NCBI GenBank assembly: GCA_020637515.1
Contig: JACKKG010000001.1
Coordinates: 310,001 to 374,000 of the forward strand
DNA length: 64,000 bases
Direction of reading: 5' to 3'
Source of the DNA: Rhodobacter sp.
GTDB lineage: Bacteria; Pseudomonadota; Alphaproteobacteria; Rhodobacterales; Rhodobacteraceae
The notes beneath the pieces are model-generated. The model saw only the letters and a program-made list of their open reading frames with translations. It was not told the origin of the DNA and did not search any database. Within the stretch, counting starts at the first letter, position 1, and every line of letters starts with the position of its first letter. Below are positions 53,887-63,957 of this stretch, one piece after another. The position numbers and the translations under genes were made by a program.

Positions 53887-56190
53887 ATGAGCGACGACCT
53901 GCCCCCCGACGAGACGCCCGAGACCCCTCTGGCCGAACCCCTGCGCCGTGCGCTGGGGGAACGCTATCTGCAATACGCGCTGTCCACGATCATGCACCGG
54001 GCCTTGCCCGACGCGCGGGACGGGCTGAAGCCGGTGCACCGGCGCATTCTGTTCGCGATGCGCGAGTTGAAGCTGACCGCGACCGGGGGCTTTCGCAAGT
54101 CCGCCAAGATCAGCGGCGACGTGATGGGCAATTATCACCCGCACGGCGACGCCGCGATCTATGACGCGATGGCGCGTCTGGCGCAGGATTTCACCATCCG
54201 CTACCCGTTGGTCCACGGGCAGGGCAATTTCGGCAACATCGACGGCGACAATCCCGCCGCCAGCCGCTACACCGAGGCCCGTCTGACCGCCGCCGCCGAG
54301 GCGCTGCTGGAAGGGCTGGCCGAGAACGCGGTCGATTTCCGCCCCAATTACGACGGCACCCTGGACGAGCCGGTGGTGCTGCCGGCCGCGTTTCCGAACC
54401 TTCTGGCGAACGGATCGAGCGGCATCGCGGTCGGCATGGCCACCAACATCCCGCCGCACAATCTGGACGAGTTGGTCGCCGCCTGCCTGGCGCTGATCAA
54501 GACCCCGGCGCTGTCCGACGACGACCTGGTGGCGATGATACCGGGCCCCGATTTCCCGACCGGCGGCGTGATCGTCGAACCGCGCGAGAGCATTCTCGAG
54601 GCCTACCGCTCGGGCCGGGGCAGTTTCCGGCTGCGCGCCAAATGGGGGCGCGAGGACCTGCCGCGCGGCTCCTGGCAGGTGGTGGTGACCCAGATCCCCT
54701 ATCAGGTGCCGAAATCCAAGCTGATCGAGAAGCTGGCCGAGGTGATCCAGACCAAGAAGGTCCCTTTGCTGGCCGATGTGCGCGACGAATCGGCGGACGA
54801 CGTGCGCATCGTGCTGGAGCCGCGCTCGAAGAACGTGGACGCGGACCAGATGATGGGCATGTTGATGCGCGTCACCGATCTGGAAATCCGGTTCAGCCTG
54901 AACATGAACGTGCTGATCGACGGCCGCACGCCCAAGGTCTGCGGCCTGCGCGAGGTGCTGCGCGCCTTTCTGGACCACCGCCGCGCGGTCCTGCAACGGC
55001 GCAGCCAGCACCGGCTGGACAAGATCGACCATCGGCTCGAGGTGCTGGAAGGCTTCATCATCGCCTATCTGAACCTCGATCGGGTGATCGACATCATCCG
55101 CTATGACGAGGCGCCGCGCGACGCGCTGATGCGCGAGACCTGGGGTCGGACGTTCCCGCGCGCGATCTCGGAAAAGGATTATGTCGCCCCCGCGCCGGGT
55201 GACGGGGAACTGACCGAATTGCAGGCCGAGGCGATCCTCAACATGCGGCTGCGCAGCCTGCGCCGGCTCGAGGAACTGGAGCTGCGCAAGGAGCATGACG
55301 CGCTGTTGAAGGAACGCGCGGACCTGGACGACCTGCTGCAATCCGAATCGCGCCAGTGGAAACGCATTGGCGAGGAACTGGCCGCGGTGCGCGACCAGTT
55401 CGGCAAGGGCACCGAACTGGGCAAGCGCCGCACGACCTTTGCCGAGGCCGGCGAAGTCGAGGTCCTGGCGCCCGAGGCCATGATCGAGCGCGAGCCGATC
55501 ACCGTCGTCTGTTCGAAGATGGGCTGGATCCGCGCCATGAAGGGCCATGTCGCGCTGGACAGCGAGTTCAAGTTCAAGGATGGCGACGAAGGCGCCTTTG
55601 CGCTGCACGCCGAGACCACCGACAAGATTGTGCTCTTCGGGTCGAACGGGCGGTTCTACACGTTGCTGGGCGCCAACCTGCCAGGCGGGCGCGGCATGGG
55701 CGAACCCCTGCGGCTGATGGTGGACCTGCCGCAAGAGGCGCAGATCGTCGATCTGTTCCTGCACCAGCCCGGTGCGCGCATGATCGTGGCCTCGTCGGAC
55801 GGGGACGGATTCATCCTGCCCGCCGACGAGATGCTGGCCCAGACGCGCGCGGGCAAGCAGGTGCTGAACTTGCGCGACGGCGCGCGCGCACTGATCTGCA
55901 AGCCGGTCGCGGGGGATCACGTCGCCGTGGTGGGCGAAAACCGCAAGATGCTTGTCTTTGCGCTGGACGAATTGCCCGAGATGGCGCGCGGCAAGGGCGT
56001 GCGGCTGCAAAAGTTCAAGGACGGCGGCCTCAGCGACCTGACAACGCTGACCCTGGCCGACGGTCTGTCGTGGAAGGACCCCGCCGGCCGCACCCGGCAC
56101 GAGGGCGACCTGGGCGAATGGCTGAGCAAACGCGCGGGAACGGGCCGCATGGCGCCGCGCGGGTTCCCGCGCGACAACCGCTTCGGCTGA
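53887..56190 (+). CDS. parC: DNA topoisomerase IV subunit A
   Basis: 767 aa. Breakage-reunion domain with ALGERYLQYALSTIMHRALPDARDGLKPVHRRIL, catalytic Tyr128 in AASRYTEARLT, and NYHPHGDAAIYDAM; a coiled-coil gate (DALLKERADLDDLLQSE), and a C-terminal partial beta-pinwheel (about 500-740) shorter than in GyrA, as expected for ParC. It unlinks daughter chromosomes together with ParE, which is not in the window. Start: ATG 53887 or 53875 (MTGGMSDD); both have poor ribosome sites. Confidence 0.95.
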   Translation: MSDDLPPDETPETPLAEPLRRALGERYLQYALSTIMHRALPDARDGLKPVHRRILFAMRELKLTATGGFRKSAKISGDVMGNYHPHGDAAIYDAMARLAQDFTIRYPLVHGQGNFGNIDGDNPAASRYTEARLTAAAEALLEGLAENAVDFRPNYDGTLDEPVVLPAAFPNLLANGSSGIAVGMATNIPPHNLDELVAACLALIKTPALSDDDLVAMIPGPDFPTGGVIVEPRESILEAYRSGRGSFRLRAKWGREDLPRGSWQVVVTQIPYQVPKSKLIEKLAEVIQTKKVPLLADVRDESADDVRIVLEPRSKNVDADQMMGMLMRVTDLEIRFSLNMNVLIDGRTPKVCGLREVLRAFLDHRRAVLQRRSQHRLDKIDHRLEVLEGFIIAYLNLDRVIDIIRYDEAPRDALMRETWGRTFPRAISEKDYVAPAPGDGELTELQAEAILNMRLRSLRRLEELELRKEHDALLKERADLDDLLQSESRQWKRIGEELAAVRDQFGKGTELGKRRTTFAEAGEVEVLAPEAMIEREPITVVCSKMGWIRAMKGHVALDSEFKFKDGDEGAFALHAETTDKIVLFGSNGRFYTLLGANLPGGRGMGEPLRLMVDLPQEAQIVDLFLHQPGARMIVASSDGDGFILPADEMLAQTRAGKQVLNLRDGARALICKPVAGDHVAVVGENRKMLVFALDELPEMARGKGVRLQKFKDGGLSDLTTLTLADGLSWKDPAGRTRHEGDLGEWLSKRAGTGRMAPRGFPRDNRFG

Positions 56191-56266
56191 CACCCGCCCT
56201 TCCCCCGGCGTTGCCATGTCGGGGGAATCCCGTTAAGCCTTGGCCAAAGCCGACGGGATTCCAGCC

Positions 56267-56941
56267 ATGCCGCACGCCACCTCGTTTCTGAAACCGGCCG
56301 CCCTTCTGGCGCTTGGCCTTCTGGCCTCGGCCTGTTCGCGCAACGGCGCCGAACTGGGGGAAATGCGGCCCGAACTGGGCGACTTCCGGCTGTGCTACAA
56401 CATCGTCACGACGAATGACGCCGTGAAGGGCCCGCTCTCGCGCGAGGCTGACCTCGATGTCTTCGCCGATCACCTGCGCGACGAGATCGACCGCCGCTTC
56501 GGACGCTACGAAGGCGACCGGCTGTATCACATCGCGATGCATATCGACGCCTATGTCCTGGCGGTGCCGGGCGTTCCGCTGGTCGCCTCGCCGCGTTCGG
56601 CGCTGATCACCTCGGTCGATGTCTGGGACGATCGCCTGGGCCGGGCCCTGAACGAGGAACACGAACAGATGACCGTGCTGGAAAGCGCGGGCGCGTCGGG
56701 CATCATCGGTTCGGGGCTGACGCAAAGCGCGGATGAGCAGATGCAGCAACTGTCGCGCAACGCGGCCCTCAGGATCGAGGACTGGATGGCTGAACACCCC
56801 GAATGGTTCGACCACCCCGAAGACGCCGCCGACACCGAAACCGCCGCCGCGGACGAGACCGCGCCGAGCCCGTCCGGCAATGCGCCCGCGGGCGCCCGGG
56901 CCGCCAATGGCGACGGCGCGCCCAGCTGCGGGCGGCGCTGA
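56267..56941 (+). CDS. Lipoprotein, hypothetical
   Basis: 224 aa. Lipobox LLASAC gives a lipid-modified Cys near residue 23. The mature part is mostly helical (DVFADHLRDEIDRRFGRYEGDRLYHIAMHIDAYVLAVPG; LGRALNEEHEQMTVLE) and ends in an acidic, low-complexity tail (DAADTETAAADETAPSP). The N-terminal segment FRLCYNIVTTNDAVKGPLSREAD has a look shared by small Rhodobacterales lipoproteins, function unknown. Probably anchored in the outer membrane or inner-membrane outer face (residue +2 is Ser, favouring outer membrane). Confidence 0.7.
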   Translation: MPHATSFLKPAALLALGLLASACSRNGAELGEMRPELGDFRLCYNIVTTNDAVKGPLSREADLDVFADHLRDEIDRRFGRYEGDRLYHIAMHIDAYVLAVPGVPLVASPRSALITSVDVWDDRLGRALNEEHEQMTVLESAGASGIIGSGLTQSADEQMQQLSRNAALRIEDWMAEHPEWFDHPEDAADTETAAADETAPSPSGNAPAGARAANGDGAPSCGRR

Positions 56942-57027
56942 TCCGGACCGGGCGCGCACCCGTCGCCCGCACTGGCGGCGGCCCTTGGCGAAAAGGACGG
57001 AAACTGTCCGTGCCCCGCGCCAATGCG

Positions 57028-57055
57028 CTTGATTTTTCCCGATTCCGCCTATAAG
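57028..57055 (+). promoter_or_regulatory. Strong sigma-70 promoter of tuf, with GC-rich discriminator
   Basis: CTTGAT (57028-57033) and TATAAG (57050-57055) are separated by 16 bases and followed by CGCGCGCG, a GC-rich discriminator typical of stringently controlled translation genes. The leader of about 105 bases contains a GGCGGG/CCCGCC hairpin at 57118-57135 before the GAGGAG ribosome site. Confidence 0.65.
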
Positions 57056-57164
57056 TCGCGCGCGACGCGGCTCGCCGAAGTGCGGGGTTCTTCCCGCCGC
57101 GATCGACAACCGGGAAGGCGGGTTTCCCCCCGCCGCGCCGACCAAGACTTGAGGAGAAGCCATC

Positions 57165-58340
<1,176 letters not shown>

Positions 58341-58351
58341 CGCGGAAACCA

Positions 58352-58415
58352 CAGGATGGGCGACAAAGCCCATCCTGTCACGGGCGCGCCGGCATTGCGC
58401 TGGCGCGCCTTTGCT
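58352..58415 (+). terminator. Two successive hairpins ending the tuf transcript
   Basis: First a perfect 11-bp stem ACAGGATGGGC / GCCCATCCTGT (58352-58379), then GGCGCGCC / GGCGCGCC (about 58383-58408) followed by TTTGCTTTTT. The second is a clear Rho-independent terminator; the first may aid it. Confidence 0.8.
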
Positions 58416-58517
58416 TTTTGCCCGGGCCCCGCTAGACTGCCCGGCGACAGGAGATCGCCGCCATGGACCAGACCGCCACCTGAACCCGCCCTTCGGTTTC
58501 AAGGAAAAGGACTGTCC

Positions 58518-59195
58518 ATGCCGGATTTCCAACCGGGCCCTTCGGCCCTGCCCCCGCCCCTGACCCGCCACCCCATCGTGCTGCCGGACGGCACCGCACT
58601 GCCGGGGACGGTGTTCCTGCACGCCGTGATCGACCACCCGAACATCAGCGTCGGGGACTATGCCTATGCGTCGGACTTTGGCCAGGTCACCGACTGGGCC
58701 GCGCATCTGGCCCCCTATCTCTACCCGGGTGCGCCTGAGCACCTGCGGATCGGCCGCTTTGCCCAGATTGCCCATGGCGTGCGGTTCATCACCAGTTCCG
58801 CCAATCACCCCCTGGGCGGCCTGAGCGCCTATCCGTTCCGCATTTACGACATGGCAACAACCGGCCCCTATCTTGCCGAGGCCGCGACCCATGGCGACAC
58901 TGTCGTCGGCCCCGACGTCTGGCTGGGGTTCGAGGCCCGCGTGCTGCCCGGTGTCACCATCGGGGCCGGTGCGATCGTTGCCGCCTGCGCGGTGGTCACC
59001 CGCGATGTGCCGCCCTATGCGGTCGTCGCCGGCAATCCGGCGCGTGTCGTCAAGCACCGCTTTCCGCCCGGCGATATCGCGCGGCTGCTGCGGCTGGCCT
59101 GGTGGGACTGGCCGGTCGCCCGGATCCTGGCCGCCCTGCCCGCGATCGAAGGGGCCGACCTGGCAGCGCTGGAAAGGCTGCGACCCGCGGACTGA
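58518..59195 (+). CDS. CatB-related O-acetyltransferase (left-handed beta-helix)
   Basis: 225 aa. Hexapeptide-repeat fold of the xenobiotic acetyltransferase (XAT) type: ISVGDYAYASDFGQV, the catalytic-His region SSANHPLGGLSAYPF, GDTVVGPDVWLGFEARVLPGVTIGAGAIVAACAVVTRDVPPYAVVAGNPARVVKHRF. The family includes chloramphenicol and streptogramin acetylases but most members act on sugars of surface polysaccharide; nothing here points to resistance. AAGGAAAAGGA precedes the ATG at 58518; the open frame from 58356 is not used. Confidence 0.85.
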   Translation: MPDFQPGPSALPPPLTRHPIVLPDGTALPGTVFLHAVIDHPNISVGDYAYASDFGQVTDWAAHLAPYLYPGAPEHLRIGRFAQIAHGVRFITSSANHPLGGLSAYPFRIYDMATTGPYLAEAATHGDTVVGPDVWLGFEARVLPGVTIGAGAIVAACAVVTRDVPPYAVVAGNPARVVKHRFPPGDIARLLRLAWWDWPVARILAALPAIEGADLAALERLRPAD

Positions 59196-59225
59196 GACGC
59201 GCCGCGCCGCGTTGCCTCGGGGGCC

Positions 59226-59250
59226 GTTAACCTTTTCCTAACGGGTTAAC
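59226..59250 (+). promoter_or_regulatory. CtrA-like box and inverted GTTAACC repeat upstream of comM
   Basis: TTAA (59227-59230), seven bases, then CTAAC (59238-59242) is one mismatch from the CtrA consensus TTAA-N7-TTAAC. GTTAACC (59226) and GGTTAAC (59244) also form a perfect inverted repeat. It lies 31-55 bp before the comM ATG. In Rhodobacter capsulatus ComM and CtrA are both needed for receiving gene transfer agent DNA, so control of comM by CtrA is plausible. Confidence 0.45.
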
Positions 59251-59280
59251 GACGAAGATCGCGGCAAACGGGGGACGGGA

Positions 59281-60801
59281 ATGCTGGCACGCGCGCGCAC
59301 GGTCGCCTTCGACGGAATCGAGGCCCGTCTGGTCGAGGCACAATGCGTCCTGACCCCGGGCCTGCCGTCCTTTCAACTGGTCGGCCTGCCCGACAAGGCG
59401 GTCAGCGAGGCGCGCGAACGGGTCCGCGCCGCGCTTTCGACCCTGTCCATCGGACTGCCGCCCAAACGGATCACCGTCAACCTGTCGCCCGCCGACCTGC
59501 CCAAGGAAGGCTCGCATTTCGATCTGCCCATCGCCCTGTCGCTGCTGGCTGCCCTCGGCATCATCCCGGCCGAGGATCTGGCGAATTGCGTGTCGATGGG
59601 CGAGCTTTCGCTCGACGGGACGCTGGTGCCGGTGGTGGGCGCCCTGCCCGCCGCGATGACCGCCGCGGCCGAGGACTGCGCCCTGTTGTGCCCCAGCGCC
59701 TGCGGCGCCGAAGCCGCCTGGGTCGGCGCGGCCCGGGTCCACGCGCCGGCCAGCCTGACCGAGGCAATCCACCACTTTACCGGCAAGGCCCCGCTGCCCC
59801 GCGCCACCCCCGGCGAGGTCATGCCCGACCCGACGTCGCGCGACATGCGCGACGTCAAGGGACAGGAACGCGCCAAGCGGGCGCTGGAAATCGCCGCCGC
59901 CGGCCGCCATCACCTGATGATGGTGGGCTCGCCCGGCTCGGGCAAATCCATGCTGGCGGCGCGGATGCCCGGCATCCTGCCGCCTCTCAGCCCCGCAGAG
60001 GCGCTTGAAACCTCGATGATTCATTCGCTGGCCGGGCTGCTGGACGAGGGGGGGATCTCGCGGAGCCGCCCGTTCCGTGAACCCCATCACACCGCCTCGG
60101 TTGCGGCGATCGTCGGGGGCGGGCGCAACGCCAGGCCAGGCGAGATCAGCCTGGCGCACAACGGCGTTCTGTTCCTGGACGAATTCCCCGAATTCCCGCG
60201 CACCGTCCTGGAAACGCTGCGCCAGCCCATCGAAACCGGCGAGGTGATCGTCGCCCGCGCCAACGCGCACACCCGCTATCCCTGCCGGTTTCTGCTGGTT
60301 GCCGCGGCCAACCCCTGCCGCTGCGGCTATCTGGCCGAACCCGCGCGGGCCTGCAACCGGGCGCCGGCCTGCGGCGAGGAGTATCTCGGCCGCATCTCGG
60401 GGCCGTTGATGGACCGTTTCGACCTCAGGCTCGAGGTGCCGCCTGTGGCCTGGTCGGACCTGGACCTGCCCGCCACCGGCGACAGGTCCGCCACCATCGC
60501 TGCCCGCGTGGCGCAGGCGCGCGCCCGGCAAGAGGCCCGCTTTGCCGACCACCCGGGCGTGCGCGTCAACGCGGATGCCGAAGGGGCCGTGCTCGAAGCG
60601 GTCGCCACCCCGGACGCCGAAGGGCGCGCGCTGCTGGCACGGGTCGCGGACCGGTTCGGTCTGACCGCGCGGGGCTATCACCGGGTCCTGCGCGTGGCGC
60701 GCACCATCGCCGATCTGGACGCCAGCGCCGAGGTGCGCCTGCCGCATGTCGCCGAGGCGGTCAGCTTTCGTCTGACGCAGCCGGCAGGCAGCCCAGAATG
60801 A
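59281..60801 (+). CDS. comM: ComM/YifB family AAA+ ATPase
   Basis: 506 aa. N-terminal Lon-protease-like fold (residues 1-170: ARARTVAFDGIEARLVEAQC, FQLVGLPDKAVSEARERVRAAL), a Mg-chelatase-type AAA+ core (210-400) with Walker A GSPGSGKS and Walker B VLFLDEFPEF, a Cys-rich loop (NPCRCGYLAEPARACNRAPACGE), and a C-terminal lid. ComM is a hexameric helicase that extends branch migration during natural transformation; in Rhodobacter capsulatus it is needed to acquire gene transfer agent DNA. GGGACGGGA precedes the ATG. Its 3' end overlaps the convergent hydrolase gene by 41 bp. Confidence 0.94.
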   Translation: MLARARTVAFDGIEARLVEAQCVLTPGLPSFQLVGLPDKAVSEARERVRAALSTLSIGLPPKRITVNLSPADLPKEGSHFDLPIALSLLAALGIIPAEDLANCVSMGELSLDGTLVPVVGALPAAMTAAAEDCALLCPSACGAEAAWVGAARVHAPASLTEAIHHFTGKAPLPRATPGEVMPDPTSRDMRDVKGQERAKRALEIAAAGRHHLMMVGSPGSGKSMLAARMPGILPPLSPAEALETSMIHSLAGLLDEGGISRSRPFREPHHTASVAAIVGGGRNARPGEISLAHNGVLFLDEFPEFPRTVLETLRQPIETGEVIVARANAHTRYPCRFLLVAAANPCRCGYLAEPARACNRAPACGEEYLGRISGPLMDRFDLRLEVPPVAWSDLDLPATGDRSATIAARVAQARARQEARFADHPGVRVNADAEGAVLEAVATPDAEGRALLARVADRFGLTARGYHRVLRVARTIADLDASAEVRLPHVAEAVSFRLTQPAGSPE

Positions 60802-61669
60802 AACGGCCGGTCTGATCCAGCGTCGCGCGGGCCTCGGGCAGCCAGTTGTGCAGGATCGGCCAGGCGTGCGGCAGGTCGCCCGCGATGCGGATTTCGGCAT
60901 GGGGCAACCGCCCGCGCATCCGCAGCGCATCGTCGCGCAGAATCTCGGTCTCGGCGGCGTGGATCATGACCGGCGGCGCCCCCGGAAAGGCCGCATGCAG
61001 CGGCGACAAACGGGGGTCGTCGGCGTCGCCCGGGCGCGCGCCGCCCAGAATTTCGGTGCGCACGGCGGTCAGTCGGTGCGCGGGCAGCAACTGGTCGCGC
61101 GAGGCATTGGTCACCAGCGAGGCCCCGGAGAACGTCAGATCGGTCCAGGGCGAGAACGCGAACACCCCCGCCGGCGGCGTCCCCGCGCGGCACAATTGGC
61201 TGAGCAGCGCCAGGGCCAGCCCGCCGCCCGCCGAATCGCCCCCCAGCAAGATCCGGTTCGCCGCGTAGCCCTGCGCCAGCAACCCCTGCCAGGCCGCCAG
61301 TGCATCGTCGAACGCCGCGGGAAACGGGTGCTCGGGCGCCAGCCGGTAGTCGGGCAGAAAGGCGCGCAGCCCGGTGCGGCGCGCGATTTCGGCCAGCATG
61401 GGCGCGTGACTGCGCGAGGACCCCAGGATATAGGCCCCGCCGTGGAAATACAGGATGGCCCCTTCAACGTGGGGACGGTTCGACACCCACAGGCCCGGGA
61501 CGCCACCCACCGAACCCTGCTGCATCAGGCTTAACGGTGGGGGCCGGAACAGCCGCCGCGCATTGAGATCGAAATGCGCGCGCGCGGCCTCGGGCGTGCG
61601 TTCACGGGCCAGCGACGGGCGCATGACGTGGCGCGAGAACCAGCGCAGGGCTTCGGCTTGCCAGGTCAT
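60761..61669 (-). CDS. Alpha/beta hydrolase (hormone-sensitive lipase family)
   Basis: 302 aa. Oxyanion-hole HGGAY (76-80), nucleophile Ser146 in GDSAGGG, then Asp and His (DLPHAWP) completing the triad, as in the HSL esterases. It hydrolyses short-chain esters; natural substrate unknown. The ATG overlaps the gshB stop (ATGA), so they share a transcript. The 3' end runs 41 bp into the end of comM on the other strand. Confidence 0.88.
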   Translation of the reverse strand: MTWQAEALRWFSRHVMRPSLARERTPEAARAHFDLNARRLFRPPPLSLMQQGSVGGVPGLWVSNRPHVEGAILYFHGGAYILGSSRSHAPMLAEIARRTGLRAFLPDYRLAPEHPFPAAFDDALAAWQGLLAQGYAANRILLGGDSAGGGLALALLSQLCRAGTPPAGVFAFSPWTDLTFSGASLVTNASRDQLLPAHRLTAVRTEILGGARPGDADDPRLSPLHAAFPGAPPVMIHAAETEILRDDALRMRGRLPHAEIRIAGDLPHAWPILHNWLPEARATLDQTGRFILGCLPAASDES

Positions 61670-62613
61670 TCGCGTGCGCGCTTTGCCTCGATCGCCTCCC
61701 AGATCCGGGCGGCGACGTTGATGCCGTCGAACCGCTCGAGTTCCTGGATGCCGGTGGGCGAGGTCAGGTTGATTTCGGTCAGCCAGTCGCCGATCACGTC
61801 GATGCCGACAAAGATCTGGCCGCGCTCGCGCAGCAAGGGGCCGATGGCGGCGCAGATCTCGCGGTCGCGCTGGGTCAGGCCGATTTTCTCGGGGCGCCCG
61901 CCGACATGCATGTTCGAGCGCGTCTCTCCGGCAGCCGGAACCCGGTTGATCGCGCCGACCGGCTCGCCGTTCACCAGGATCACGCGCTTGTCGCCCTGGG
62001 ACACGGCGGGCAGGAATTTCTGCACGATCATCGGCTCGCGCGAGAAGCTGGTGAACATTTCATGCAACGAGGACAGGTTGCGGTCGCCCGCGTCCAACCG
62101 GAACACCCCGGCGCCACCGTTTCCATAGAGCGGCTTCAGGATGATGTCGCCGTGGCGATGCTTGAAGTCGCGGATCTCGTCCAGGCTGCGGGCGATCATC
62201 GTCGGCGGCGTCAGGTCGGGGAATTGCAGGACCAGCAATTTCTCAGGGTAGTTGCGCACCCAAAACGGATCGTTCACCACCAGCGTGGTGTCGCGGATCA
62301 GGTCCAGCAGGTGCGTCGTGGTGATATAGGCCATGTCGAAGGGCGGGTCCTGGCGCAGCCAGACCACATCCATCCCGGCGAGGTCCACGCGTTCCTCGGG
62401 ACCCAGATGGGCGTGGTCGCCCTGAACGCGCTGAACCTGCAACGGATGGGCCCGGGCCACCACGCGCCCCTGGTCGAAGGTCAGCTTGTCGGGGGTATAG
62501 ACCCACAGCGCGTGGCCGCGCGCCTGGGCTTCCTCGGCCAGGCGGAAACTCGAATCGGCGTTGATGTTCACGCCCTGGATCGGGTCCATCTGGAAAGCGA
62601 TACGCAGCGCCAT
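61666..62613 (-). CDS. gshB: Glutathione synthetase
   Basis: 315 aa. It joins gamma-glutamylcysteine and glycine. N-terminus MALRIAFQMDPIQGVNINADSSF, ATP-grasp core with ILKPLYGNGGAGVFRL and RVILVNGEPVGAINRVP, and FVGIDVIGDWLTEINLTSPTGIQE as in E. coli GshB. AGGAGG before the ATG. rsmI-yraN-gshB is a common alphaproteobacterial order. The hydrolase gene is coupled downstream. Confidence 0.97.
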   Translation of the reverse strand: MALRIAFQMDPIQGVNINADSSFRLAEEAQARGHALWVYTPDKLTFDQGRVVARAHPLQVQRVQGDHAHLGPEERVDLAGMDVVWLRQDPPFDMAYITTTHLLDLIRDTTLVVNDPFWVRNYPEKLLVLQFPDLTPPTMIARSLDEIRDFKHRHGDIILKPLYGNGGAGVFRLDAGDRNLSSLHEMFTSFSREPMIVQKFLPAVSQGDKRVILVNGEPVGAINRVPAAGETRSNMHVGGRPEKIGLTQRDREICAAIGPLLRERGQIFVGIDVIGDWLTEINLTSPTGIQELERFDGINVAARIWEAIEAKRARE

Positions 62614-62704
62614 GATACCTCCTGCCGGTCATCGGGGCGATGTGCCCCAGCCGATAGATGGCCCAGACAGAGCAAAGTTTCAACGCCTTGCAGGTCCCGC
62701 ACGC

Positions 62705-63058
62705 TCAACCGATGAGCGCATTCTCGACGATGTGAATCCGTCCGACCGCATCCACCAGCGCGACATCGAAGCGCGCGTCGCCGGGGGCGCCGGCGGGCGC
62801 CTGCCCCAGGTATTCGGCCGCGGCGTCCCGCAACCTGAGGATCTGGCGCGCCGACAGTCGTTCCGCGGCACGGGCGTGGCTGCGGCTTTTCTTGACCTCG
62901 ACAAAAACAAAGCCGTCGCCCCCTTGCAGCACCAGGTCTATTTCGCCGCCCGCACCCCGCCAGCGACGGGCGGCCAGGACATAGCCCCGGCGCAGATAGT
63001 CGCGCGCGACCTGACCTTCGGCCGACAGGCCGGCGTGATAGGACAGCGATCCGGTCAT
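62705..63058 (-). CDS. yraN: YraN family (UPF0102) nuclease-fold protein
   Basis: 117 aa. Restriction-endonuclease-like fold: GYVLAARRWRGAGGEIDLVLQGGDGFVFVEVKKSRSHARAAERLS shows the E-ID-EVK metal-site pattern. Role unproven, possibly Holliday-junction or DNA-end processing. The ATG overlaps the rsmI stop (ATGA), and gshB follows after about 90 bp. Confidence 0.92.
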   Translation of the reverse strand: MTGSLSYHAGLSAEGQVARDYLRRGYVLAARRWRGAGGEIDLVLQGGDGFVFVEVKKSRSHARAAERLSARQILRLRDAAAEYLGQAPAGAPGDARFDVALVDAVGRIHIVENALIG

Positions 63059-63957
63059 TCCCCCTCCTTCGACAGCGCGAGCGCGCGTTGATAGACCTGA
63101 CGGCGCGGCAGCCCCGTGGCCGCCGTCACACGGTCCACGGCTTCGCGCAGCGAGCTTTCGTCCAGCGCCGCCACCAGGGCGCTGTCCAGATCGGCGGCCG
63201 GATCGCCCCGGTCGGTGGCGCGCCCGACCAGCAGCACGATCTCGCCCTTCAGGTCGCGCCCCTCGATGGCGGCGGCGACGTCATCCAGCGTGCCGCGAAT
63301 CACCTCCTCGAACCGTTTGGTCAGTTCGCGGCACAGCGCGCCGTCGCGTGACCCGCCCCAAGCCTCGCGCAGTTCCGTTAACAGGCGGTGAATGCGTTTG
63401 GGCGATTCATACAAGACCAGGGTCGCCGGGATCGGTGCCAGTTCCGCCAGCCAGGCCTTGCGCGCGGCGCCCTGTGCGGGCGGGAAGCCGGCAAAGCAGA
63501 AGCGGTCGGTCGGCAGCCCCCCGACCGCCAGCGCCGTCAGCACCGCCGAGGCCCCGGGCGCGGCCAGCACGCTGTGCCCCGCGGCGATGGCGGCACGGGC
63601 CAGTTGGAAACCGGGATCGGCAACCAACGGCGTCCCGGCTTCGGACGCATAGGCGATCGACTTGCCCTCGGCCAGCAGAGCTATCAACCGGGGCCGCACC
63701 TGCGCGCCGTTGTGGTCGTGATAGGCGATCAGCGGCCGCCCCTTGAGCGGCACGCCGTGGATCTCCATCAGGCGGCGCAGGCTGCGGGTGTCCTCGGCCG
63801 CCAGCACATCGGCGCCGGCCAACAGATCCAGCCCGCGCAGCGTGATGTCACGCGCCGCGCCGATCGGGGTTGAGACCAGATGCAACCCCGGCGGCACCCG
63901 GCCGCGCGCGGGGCCGTAGCCCGCCCCCGCATGATCATCTTCCTGCCCATCGCTCAT
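63055..63957 (-). CDS. rsmI: 16S rRNA (cytidine1402-2'-O)-methyltransferase
   Basis: 300 aa from ATG 63957. It methylates C1402 of 16S rRNA in the P site with RsmH. Tetrapyrrole-methylase fold: GLHLVSTPIGAARDITLRGLDLLAGADVLAAEDTR, AYHDHNGAQVRPRL, YASEAGTPLVADPGF, APGASAVLTALAVGGLPTDRFCFAGFPP. The acidic first ~25 residues (MSDGQEDDHAGAGYGPARG) are an extension. GGGG precedes the ATG; the frame stays open to the window edge through a TTG at 63999, which I consider unlikely. Confidence 0.95.
   Translation of the reverse strand: MSDGQEDDHAGAGYGPARGRVPPGLHLVSTPIGAARDITLRGLDLLAGADVLAAEDTRSLRRLMEIHGVPLKGRPLIAYHDHNGAQVRPRLIALLAEGKSIAYASEAGTPLVADPGFQLARAAIAAGHSVLAAPGASAVLTALAVGGLPTDRFCFAGFPPAQGAARKAWLAELAPIPATLVLYESPKRIHRLLTELREAWGGSRDGALCRELTKRFEEVIRGTLDDVAAAIEGRDLKGEIVLLVGRATDRGDPAADLDSALVAALDESSLREAVDRVTAATGLPRRQVYQRALALSKEGE

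Noticed and set aside
52135..56217. A 1360-codon minus frame joining the helicase to sequence across parC
   Set aside because: Only the 52135-53673 part encodes recognisable helicase; the extension lies antisense to parC and has no motifs.
58518..59195. Chloramphenicol or streptogramin resistance gene
   Set aside because: CatB-related fold alone does not show resistance, and there is no mobile-element context.
59281..63957. Gene transfer agent or competence cluster around comM
   Set aside because: Neighbours (gshB, yraN, rsmI, hydrolase) are housekeeping genes; no capsid, portal or other com genes occur.
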